From: Siphlonurus alternatus
Lineage: Eukaryota; Arthropoda; Insecta; Ephemeroptera; Siphlonuridae
Direction: 5' to 3'
Length of the DNA: 64,000 bases
NCBI GenBank assembly: GCA_949825025.1
Contig: OX463786.1
Span: 8,481,094 to 8,545,093, forward strand
Below the pieces are notes generated by a model. The model was not told the origin of the DNA, did no database searches, and worked only from the letters and a program-made list of their open reading frames with translations. The position numbers and the translations under genes are program-made. Shown in pieces: positions 48,801-60,800 of the stretch. Each line of letters begins with the position of its first letter. Positions within the stretch are counted from its first letter, which is position 1.

Positions 48801-51800
48801 ATTAAGTGGGTGTTTCGATTATGTTCATTTGCAAAGAATTGCAGACTGGAAATTTTTTAAGCCCAGATTGGTTTTTAATTCGACTTTGATACAAAATTCT
48901 ACTATTATTATTATTTTTTTTAAAGCTAAGCATATCAATTTGTTTGTAAATATATCCATTTATATGAACCTAATCATATAGCTTTATATAATCTTCACTT
49001 CTAATCATTACTATATATAAATAGTTAATTTATAGTATGCGTGCAGTGTACTGTAAAGTCGTAAAAAATAGTAAATATCATTATAAGCGTAATTTATTAC
49101 CACTTTATTTTAATTGTCTGAGTTGAAAAAAAAAACACCTTTCTTTGCTATTAAGCTCTCCTCTCGTATTTTGCCTTCTTATTTTGCACCATTTTAGAGA
49201 GAAAAAAAAAAAAACAAAAAAAAAAAAGGTGAGAAAAGATGAGATCGATTACGTCTTTTTTTTCCTCTTCTTGAGCATAAAATGTTAGAAATATTTTCTT
49301 AAATTCATATTATCCTCAATTTGAGCGAAGAAGAAATAAGATGTGTTTTAGAGGTTTAGGTTTAGACGTGTAAATGATGAGTTGAAGGCGAATTTTTTCA
49401 GCTAGCTAGGGTGTCTGTATTCTTTATTTAGCACAATAAAAATATTGACATGTCATGTAGAGATATATTATATAAAAACATGGGTCATAAACATTAAAAA
49501 AAGGTTAATCTTCTTAATTAACCTGTCATATTAATTGTTATCAGGGTCGGACTGGGCTCAAAGGGCCTACTGAGAAAACAGGAGTACGAACCCATAAGGG
49601 TTTACTTGATCCTATGGGGGCTACTTTAAACGTTGTAGGGGTCTCCCAGCTGAGGGGGCCTACTGAGCGATCGCTCACCAACTCTTATGGCCAGTCCGAG
49701 CCTGATAGTTATATTATAATTGCTATGTATATTTTCGCATGAGACTTCTCACAATTTTAACGAATAATATTCCAGAAGCTCAAAAAGGTGTCTATAAGCA
49801 CGCCAACCGGATGTAAACAAAACTGAATAATTTTAAAATATATCCCATAATGTTAAACTTGGGTGGGAAAATGAAGAATTATAGTTTCCGTTTTATTTAT
49901 AATATATTATATATCTTCATTTCTTATCAAAACATATGAATATCTAAATACCTCTTCTTGATTTTATATACTTGCAAGCGCATTCACAACTATAACTTAG
50001 CATAGATTTAGCTTAAAAATGTTTATTATATACTAGTCTTACTAGAATTCCAAATCAAATTTTAGCATAAAATTTGTAAGTCAACGTTTACATATATGGT
50101 GTACCTATGTAACGTTTGATTCTAATTAAAGTTGAATTTGTACTTTAATGAATAATTGAAAATTGAAAACAACAGGATAAGATTATTAATACAATAGCAG
50201 TATTATATAGTACCAATTTGTTAAAATTGTTTAAGATTATTACAATATGATAGATTGTGTCTAATTTTTTTAAAGTATCATAGTAAATTCCCATTTTTGC
50301 ACTATACACACCTTTTGGCTATTATATATATATTTTTTTTTTAAATACCACGCCCCCTTTTAAAATCCCCGCTTTGATAAGTTGGGCGTAACGTTTTCTA
50401 AAATCTTCTTTGTTATGATTTATGAACAATGGAATTATCAAATTTTTATCAAGAATGTAGTTTGAAGGGAGAATGAGAAATCAGATTACTTTATAAATAA
50501 ATCTAAGTCATTAAATATTTACTTTACTCGTTATCTTTCATGTGAAATAAGTATTATAAATACCTCGGAACATTCACAATGTTGATATTTTTTTCTGTTT
50601 TTGTTTGAGCTGCAGTTCCAATAGGCAATTTTTGTTTCAATTTTTGGAAAGATAAGCAAAAGAAAACTTGAGGGATTTACTACCCTTCTTCCATTTTTGA
50701 TAAGGTTCATATTTTATTGAAATAAATAAAATTATATTAAAAAAAATAATAATGCAGTTCATCTATACAAGAAGAAACTATTCACAAAGGACAATAACAA
50801 GTTTTTTTTAATTTAACCGGCGTGATTAGCTGTATCGTAACTTAATATGATGCTATAACCTTGATTAGAGAGAAATCTAATTATTTTTCTAAATAACACT
50901 TTTTTCAAAAAAAAAAAATAAAAATAATAATAAACGATTCTTTGCACTTTTGTGAATTTTGTCCTGCAATTTACATGAAGACAATGGACAATTTGCATAA
51001 CACTTTTCTTATTGCTGAAATGGGATAGAGGGTACCAAATTATGCAACTTTGAATTTTTTCAGATTTTTTTGAGAGCGGGAACTATTTTTAAAAAATTAT
51101 TGAAAGTCAGTTTTATGACGTCACGGGCGTTTAGCGCCTATCCTTTTCTTAAGGACAGACTCTTTGTGACGTCATAAAATGGACTTCCAATAATTTTTTA
51201 AAAATAGTTCCCGGTCTCTAAAAAATCTGAAATAATTCAGAGTGGCATAACTTTTGCACCCTCTATCCAGTTCTGCAATAAAAAAATGTCATGCAAATTG
51301 TCCTTTTAAAGTTAAACTCTTTTGGTGTAGGTTCTCCTTTTACCTCACACCAAATTTAGAATCGTCTATAACTACGTTTACATGACGATGTTTATTGCGG
51401 ATCCGTTGTCGAAGTCTCATAACAATAACATTAAACAGTACCGTCATGTAAATGTAGTGTCTGTCTTTTGTAAAACTGCAGTTCTAGCAATTTAGGAAGG
51501 AATAAAGTTCATGTTGTGTGTTTACATACATTATAATGTCACTTCTTACAATAATTAAGATGTATAACAATAATAGTTTATATTAATATAATGATTTACT
51601 TTACAAATAGTTGTTTTAAATATAGTTCTCTCATTTAATCTGAAAGTTATAATGTAGTGATAAATTCAAAGCTGTAGACACAGAAAAGTATACAAAAAAA
51701 AGTTCTAAATGTTTTTATCAAACACAGAACTTCCTCTAAAACCAGATGTTGAGTTTGTCATTATGAGGTCATTTAGATTGCTTGCAACATACTTCGTTTA

Positions 51801-54800
51801 CATGGATCTTAAATCTAGTTTATTTTTCATAAATTTACCTAATTTATACAATTAATGTTAAAAAAAATCAGTATATATATTAAATTTTAGTTAAGGAGTT
51901 TATAAGCTTGTTATTTAAATTATTTAATTATATAATTTCTGTAATATTTTTATTCTTTACTGTATAATATTATGTTATATTTAAATTGTAATTGAAAGTT
52001 AATTAATTAATACATAATCTGTATTTTTTTTTTATTTTGTCTTTTCGTGATCACTGTGATTCACTAAGAAATTGAAATTTAATAATGTTTCATTAAATTA
52101 GCAAACAATACAATAAAGTGATTTGGATATTTTTTTTATATAAAATTTCATCGCACTGTTGTCATGTTTGCAAAGTAAAAATATATACGAAACAAGCTTT
52201 TCATTATTTTTTAATAATTATTTAATAATTTTATGTAAATTTAAAATAAAACTAATTAAATTTTATTATTAAATTTACAAAAAAAAAAATATGGAGAATT
52301 CTTTTTAACTAATTGTTTATTTTATCAACAATGAATTACAGCTTCAGCAAATTACCATGTATTATATTATGTAAGGGATAAAAATTATCCAGGATGATGA
52401 TCAATGATTACGAAAATTAATCGTCAAAGTCAATATAATTTTAGATTTTTAAGTTTAACTATTGACAAATTGAAGTACAAAATTTGAATTTCTAAAAGTC
52501 TTAGAAGACTGCTTTAAAAAAAATTGACAATTCTAAAAGAAGTTCTTAATTTAATGAATTCATTTTTAAATTTAAAACTAAACTATTACTAAATAAATAA
52601 TTATTTTCTTTCAAAATTTTAATTCTTATTTACAATCGTCAGTGATTTGTACTTCAAAACGTGTCCTCTCCTCAAATTCCGGGCCAGGCGTGACTTGGCA
52701 CCAGTAATCAAACACAACGGTCCCCCCTGTTTGTCTCTCATGTCGTGATTTGCTTATCTAATTTCCTGCTCAAGTCAATGCCTTTATTTACCTTATGTCT
52801 CTGAACTAGCATCTTATCTATTGCTTTAGAAAAAAAAAATAACTTTTTGCAGTTATATAACATTTATTTTGTGATAATATTTCAATAAATATTATTAATT
52901 TCCATTTCTCCTATAAATCATATTTTCATCTAGTTGATATTGTAGGATAAGTAAAGCTAGGTAATACAATCATTTATCATTACAAGAAATTATTCCTAGT
53001 CGTTGCATGTAACTCTTTACACTGTAGGTAGAAACATGTATCAATCATTTTATAGCTTTTATGACACGGAGTATAATTATGTCCATGCACAATATAAAAG
53101 AAGACATTTTAAGGTAGAGATAACGCCGAACAGCTGATCGACGTAATGCCCTTTGATTAACATGTAAACCTTAGCAAATTGACAAAAATTCTGAAATTTT
53201 TTTGAGAGGCAGATATTATTGCCTAAAAGCTATAGAAAAAATTTCAAAACGATTTAACGAGCCGATTATTTTTAATTAATTTTTTTAATTTTCAGCATAG
53301 GGCTTTCCCATGGAGAGCCAAACTAAAAAATTAATTTAAAATAATCTGCTCGTTAAATGTTTTTGAAACTTTTGCTATGGCTTTTAGGCACTAATATCTG
53401 CCTCTCAAAAAAATTTCAGAATTTTTGTCAATTTGCTAAGGTTTACATGTTAATCAAAGGGGATTTCGTCGAACAGTTGTTCGACGTTATCTCTACCTTA
53501 AATTAATACTTTATAAATGTACGTTAATTTAATAATTTCATTACTGTATATAAAATTAATATATTTTTTAATATTAAATAAATTAATTTTAATTTTTTAA
53601 TGATATTTTAATAAATATTTTCTTTATTTTTTTTTTTTTGCATATAAAAACTGAGTTGCAGATGATTAAAAATAAATATGGTATATAATAAAAAAAATAA
53701 TTATAAATAATTTGTTTCATGCCCTTTCACCATCCGATAATTGCAATGTATGGAAGGAAATATCATCATTATTGCAATAGTCGGATGTTGAAATAGCAAT
53801 AAGTCACAAGTAGAAATACAAAAAATCTTAAAAAAATTTCATTTAATATAAAATTTATCAGAGTAGGATTTTATTATTGTTAATTAAACAGGGTAACAGG
53901 GATTTGCAAATAAATGTCTGCCTTCTAATGATCACAAGGTTATTCAGCAGGCGTTTTTAAATGTTTTTGAAATTCCAATCACTGTGAATAATTTTGATTT
54001 CGATGAAAGGAAATCGAAATAAAAACATAGCCATCCCATTATTCTATAGATATTGACTGTATATAAAAATATCAAATCGTCATCCTTAGTCATATTTTTT
54101 GTCTATTTTTGAAGCAGTAAGAAATAGGCTACGGTATTTTTGTCTGGCAAGGGCGTTATGGCACACCTCTTGGTCCAGATTGTCTGCAGTATATTCTGAA
54201 CCTAAGACATGTAAAGATGCCGTTACAACCGATCTGGTTAATATCACAACTTTAATTTAATGTGTGTTAACAAATATTAGTTTGTGTTCTTTAAAAAGTG
54301 CATTTTTTTTAACAACAGTAATGGTTTAGTTTGAAATAGATTAATATTAATGATTTTATATCTTGTATGACATATTTTAAGATTTGAGTGATTGTTTTTT
54401 TGTTTTGTCCTTTCAAGATCACTTTTTTCAATGGGTTTTGTGGATTATATTTTCTTGGTTATTTTTAGTGATTGAAATTTATTAATACAAATGTTTGTAA
54501 TAATTAACCTTCCATTCATTTTATGACCTACTCAGCAATGATAATTATATATTTAAAAATTTCTACAATACATTGCCTACATAACCTACCCACTGCGCTA
54601 TCTATGTTTGCTGCTATCAGTGTTTGATTGTTATCACTTACCAATGTCTAAATGGAGGTGTGTGATTAACTTTTGTATGTAATTTGGTGATAGACTCAGA
54701 GGTATGGGTATCAGGGGGGTCTTCAAATAACACCACTTAACGTAAACTTAGCCTAAGACTGTCTTAGCGCAACAATAAAGAATACGCTAAGACTGTCTTA

Positions 54801-57800
54801 ATTTTAGGATTGTTGTAATTTGTGTTATTTAAAGGCCCCCCTGATTCGTAATCGCATGGTCGTGAGTTCGATCCTAGGAAACACCAAAATTTTCCACGTG
54901 TTAGTTGCTAAAGAACACTCACTCGTACATTAGGGGTGTGATTAATTGATTACTTAATTAGTTACTATCTTGACTGAAGTGTCTCTCAATCATAACCAGT
55001 CTAGTAATTTGATGGATTGATAATATAGGCCATATTAGTCCACGAAACGCCCTTATTTAGTTTTAGGAAGTTTTGCGTTCATAAACAGTAGTATTAAAAG
55101 AAATGTCTATATCTTGCATGGTGAAGTCCTGATGCATTTCCATAGTTAATAATACATTTTGATTACAAAAGTGTTCTATCTTGGTTGAAGTTTCCAGGGT
55201 TCCCTCAGTTAAAACTATTCACACTCACGTTTGATTGCTACGCCGTCTTGGCGTCTTGGCTGTCGATTCTACGATTTATCAGGGTTTTTGAATTATTGTC
55301 TTTAGTTTTATTGATAGAAATGTCTATTATATCTTGAGGGAACTCCCCATATAGAATTTCTAGTTATCTCACTGGTCCTGTGATTTCAGGCGTCGCCTGG
55401 AGTCGCGGGTCCGCGAGTTGAGTGCTCAGGTAGCAGCCAAGGACTCTGAGGCTAACCAACTGAAGGATGCACTTGGGGAGACCAAGAGACAGTTGGACTT
55501 TAGAAGTGCCGGCATGGATCGTAAGTTGAAATTTTATTTTTATTTTAAAAGTATATAAATTAATTTTTTTATGAAAAAAAAAAATCAATTTTAAAATTCA
55601 ATTTAATTTTAAAATAAAATAAAACTGTAAGTAATAGTTTTATTTTTAATATTATTATGTTATATAAAAAGTATTGTCTTGATATACATGTTTATATTAT
55701 AAAATAAGAAACTCTCAATATTGCAAAACAATGATGCAAGTAAAATTTCATTATTACTAATTATTGATATTAAAAGTAATAAAATTCAAAGTACTCTATT
55801 AGTTGAAAACCTGCTAATACGATCTTAAAAAAAAATAATTAGTACACCAGACGTGCGTTTTATTGTTTTATGTTCGTATAGCATAGTACAGCAGATAGTT
55901 AATTTCAATTCATTAGGGTTTCTAATGTTACAACTATTTGCTGTAATACGAATATAAAACAATAAAATGTCTGGTACACTAATTAGCAGGATAGAAAAGG
56001 ATTCAATTGTTTTTTTAAAAATTGTATCAACAGATTTTTAACTGATAAAGAAATTGTATTATTTATTAATAATTCAGTGTATGAATTTTAAGCGGTCCAT
56101 GAAATCTTAGTTGAATCATTGTTTCGCAGTATTAAACGCACCTAAATATAACGCACAGTACAAAAGGTCACTATGATGATAAAAAAAAACGTAGGAATTT
56201 TGTTTTGGCACTCTCAGCAACAACGTACGTGTGGTAGTTCTGGTGACCTGCTTTGGTATCGCGAATATTCACAGCCACGGAATTCCCAAATGTGAGCCAA
56301 CATTTTTGTACCTTGTATATTTTTACGTTTTCTGTATATGTTTAATGTTAAATGTTATTACGTTAATTTAAATTTATTATTGTTTTTAAATTTATTTATT
56401 TTTTATAATTTTAACAAAAATTAAGTTATAGAAAGCGGTTATTTATTTAAAATTTTATTTATTGTTTATAAATAAACAAATTAAATAAATTATTATAAAT
56501 AAATAAATCTGTGCATTCCTCTTAAAGTTATTCTTAAATTATACTTTGTGTTGTGTTTTGTGTTACAGTCAGTGAGCCAATGCGAGTGTGTGATACAATA
56601 ATTTATTTATATTGAAAATTAATAATAGTAAACAATCTGAACATTTTAATTTATTTTAAATATTTTTCATTCAATACTATTTAATATTTATTTGTGTAAC
56701 AAAATTTAATTATATTAAACTTATGGGAATCGCCACATAAGTACCACTATTCATGTTGGGAAAAAAATACATACTTTTCAAATCTGTACAAGAATAGATA
56801 GTTTTTGCAGCATTGTCCTGCTTATTCATACAGAAAAGTTGATAAGAGTGATAACACAGCTAAATTTTAAGTAGTGTTGCCATTTCTTTCCCCTAGATAC
56901 TATGATAATATGGGCATTTCTTCTTCAATTTTGGTATTGCCATGCTAAAACGTAATAAAGGCTGAAAAAAATACATACAAATATATTATACTCATTATTA
57001 CACTGAGGGAGTTGGAAGTGTGAAGCTCGTATATTCTGCTTATATTATATAAAAAATTTCCACGTGGTTTTGTATAGTAGTACTAACCCATGTATACGAA
57101 AATAGGAAGGCCAGCAAACTGGAAGAAATATAATATATATTTTAGTATTTCTTTTTTTAACATAAACAAAGCTACCGTTCCATTTTTTTTTTTTTTTTTT
57201 TCATGTTAGATTTAGTTAAATTTTAATTTTTGAACAAAAAAGCCTTAAATCTAAATATACCTTTAGCCTTCGGTGTACACGAAAATAACAATTTCTCCTT
57301 ATTTTATATCGTGAATCATCTAATATATACACACGTGTGTAAGAAGGGTTAAAATAAACTTTGAAAAAAGTCCAATTTTAAAACATTATAAACAAAATTT
57401 TAACGAGTTTTGGCACAAATATATTTAACAATATTCTTGCAAGGTTGCTTATAAGAAAAACAAAAGGTTTAAAATGTTCATTGCTCCCGGAATGTCTCGT
57501 ATAGACGATGTGTACCGAATAACGATAACTTACATGCGAATCTTTCTATAAGGGTCAATTTTGTGTCTTACAATATGTTAATTTATAAAATGGAATTTTG
57601 TGTTGCAAAGACTAAACAATACAGTTAGAATTCAAAAGTTTGGGACTTGTGCCAAACGCATTTACCACGAAGTAGAGGTTTTAAGTAGATATGAGATTTA
57701 ATATATCATCTTAATAATTATAGTTTTAACTGTGTTAAGCTTTCATCCAAAATTAAATATTAACGGATGAAAAAGGAGGATTAATTGAATTCTATATTAA

Positions 57801-60800
57801 TTAATTTTATTTATTCATCGAAATTTGTAACAAATATTTACACAAAGACAGTCGAGAAAAAAAATGGAAAAAATAACGCAATAAAAAATTAAAATACACA
57901 TTATTTTTGTTGTATTTTATTTATTTTATTGAATACAATTAAATTTTAATTTATTTATTTTATTATGTTTCATAGGTCACACAAAATTTGCATTATTACT
58001 CACAAAATAAAAGCCAAAATACATTCATTAATTTATATTAATATAATGGTAAAATTTGGTGGAATAAAAATTTTGTATTGCTAAATATATTAATTAGTTA
58101 GACAAATTACTTAAAAAAAATGAAAATTCAAAAAAAAAAAAAAATTTTATGATTTAATTTTCTTATGTTAAGTTTTTTTTTAAAAGTTTCATTATTTTAT
58201 CAATACATCAATGGTTAATTTGTTCCCTAAAATAATTTTTTTAAAAAACTCCCTAATAGTTGTTTACAAATTATTGTATTAAAATTTTTAAAGCTGTATT
58301 GAAAGTATTGTGCGATTACAAAATTCTGAAATATCATGTGAACGTCGGAAGGATGTTTTGAGTAAATGGAAATTATCTCCCTTTGTAACTTTTAATTTAT
58401 GCAACCTTAATAGCAGTTAAGAATTTAAATTTTCCTTTCCAACAATATGACATATAAGAAAAATATTGATTTTTATTTGACGAATTAGAAAATAAAATTT
58501 AGAAGAGAACTGTCACCTCAGTTTTCTCATTTAATTTTGTTCCTCGCAATGTAATTTTTTTAAAAATTTTGTACATTTTCAAGATGAATTCTATAAAGTC
58601 CAAGTTTATCATCGACTGCTCTCAGTTTGATATCTTCAAAGTTGATAAGCAAAAAATAATATTGCGATGACCCTATAGCGATAGTTTGCAATACAATGCT
58701 TGAAGTTTTTACTAATACATTCCGAAAGAAAGATATATCAATCTTGATCAGGATTTCGAACTATGAGTACTTTTCTGCAAAATTCCACGAAAAATATGTT
58801 TTATAAGTCAATCAAATGAGGAGTAAAATTACCTCAACATATTATTACGTTACCTACCCTGAATTTTATTTTATATTTCTAATTGACCCAAGGGTTTAGG
58901 TTGTGAAAATTTCATGTGTGAAAGCATTTTTAATTTTCTATCTCCTTAACGATTAATCTCAGTTACTTCGGAATCAAAGAATATTTCCCTTCAAACGAAT
59001 CGAATGAAATAAATTTTAAAAAATCAAGAATGTTCTAAAACTTAATCGATTATGGTTTGAGCAAATTCAGTCTTGCAGTTTTCTTACGACAACTCCATTT
59101 TTGGTTTTTGTCCATAAGGCCAATGTTAAATTTCTACCTCAGTTTTCACAAAACTGATAAGATAGATTCGCTTCAAAATTTGTATGCCACCTATTGATGG
59201 TGAGTTGTAAGTCCCCTGCAAGTCTTGTTGCATTCAGGCGGTACGATTGCGAGATATCAACCTACTGAGATTCATCCTTAAATGTGGATGAAAAAGAGAG
59301 GAAATACACTATATATAGTCAAATTTAAATGACATTCCTTCCGGAAGTATAATAGCCGGAAGTGTGAAGTTTGCAGCTCTTCTGTTTGTAATTCAGTTTT
59401 GAAACTTTATAGAGTGTTTTGAAGTAGAAGTACTGACCTAAGTGTGAAATTATAATGCTGAAATATGAATATGAAGACCAAAAACCTTACACTTCCGGCT
59501 ACTTCCGGAGGGAATATTATGTAAATTTGACTGTAATTATCTAACTAAACTTTTCAGTTAACAACGTATCTGAAAGATGTTGCTACAACTTGTAGTCTGG
59601 CGCCCTGCTAGCTGCTTCTTTCGCTCGTGACAGAAGAAGTGTTGCCCAGTCGATCTAAACTTAGACCAACAGCATCACTTCTAATTGTTTTCATTCGCTA
59701 ATTGCGTCGGGAAGAATGAGGATGATAATAATATAGAACGCACGTTGTCGAGTGCGACGTACCCTTAAAGTTTTTTTTAAAAAAAGTCCACTTTGAATTT
59801 GTGTACCAATTAGAAATCCCATCTTTAACTTGATGTTTTTTTGAAGTGTAGTGACCAGGACTAGTTTCACAGGATGATGGTAAATACACATAAAGATTTA
59901 CTGGATTTAAGTGGCTAGTGTGTGAATTTTATTGAACAAAAATAGAGGCTTCAAGTGTTCCCAGGCGGGAAAATTTTCTCCATAAGCCTCCATGTTACAA
60001 AATTTGAATTTTTTCTCAGTAAATATTAAAGCTATTAATTTGAAAACATCTCCTACCCCCCATTTAGAGGCCTTTTGATAATGAATCAAGAACTTATTTT
60101 CCTCTAAAAAAATATCTTTAATGCAAAAAAAACAAATTCGAGTTTTTTTTACATAGGTTTAAATAGGACGGTGGGAACACCGCAAAATCAGCTGACTTGA
60201 AGCCTCTATTGAATTAAACGTATTATATACATTTTATGAAGTAATTGTATACATTTATAAATGAAAAATATAAATAGCCATCAGCATTACAACTGATGAC
60301 AGATCATCAGTTACATGATATTTAATTACCAAAATAAATGGGAGTAAATTATGTGCGCGAATGCGGTGGTTCTGCAGTTTTTTTTTTGGAAACAATATCA
60401 ACATTCTATCATTTTGAACAAATAAAAATTATAATTTGTAACATTGCATTTTTTCCACGTTAAGTACATATATATTTTATAATTACACATTAAAAAATTC
60501 ATGTAAATACTTAAGAAAAACATTAGCACTTATGTTTTCGTGAATAATGTTATAATATGCAAATAGGACTCTATTTGAAATAATTTATTTCAATCACTTA
60601 ATTGGGTTGTAAATAGACCAAGTCAACCACCTCGTTCTATAATTGATTTTAGTAAATTTAAAAACAAACACATCGTACGTTTAATAACAAAATTTATCAA
60701 GTAGTAATTAAAGTGCTCAAATAAACTAACTTAAAACAATATTTTCTGGCAATTTACTACTAAAATATGATTTTATTGACTTATTAATTAAAATTTTCTT

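Larger units (their letters stand above)
45844..55389 (+). other. First intron of the coiled-coil gene (about 9.5 kb)
   Basis: Extremely AT-rich, with MITEs at 49542, 50986, 53109 and 54709 and a tRNA-SINE fragment. No additional in-frame exon stood out. A CRE (47603-47610) and a GC-richer patch near 52650-52760 are the only other landmarks. Confidence 0.55.

Noticed and set aside
53732..53791. microRNA precursor
   Set aside because: The stem is short and AT-rich with no further support; a MITE remnant or chance is as likely.
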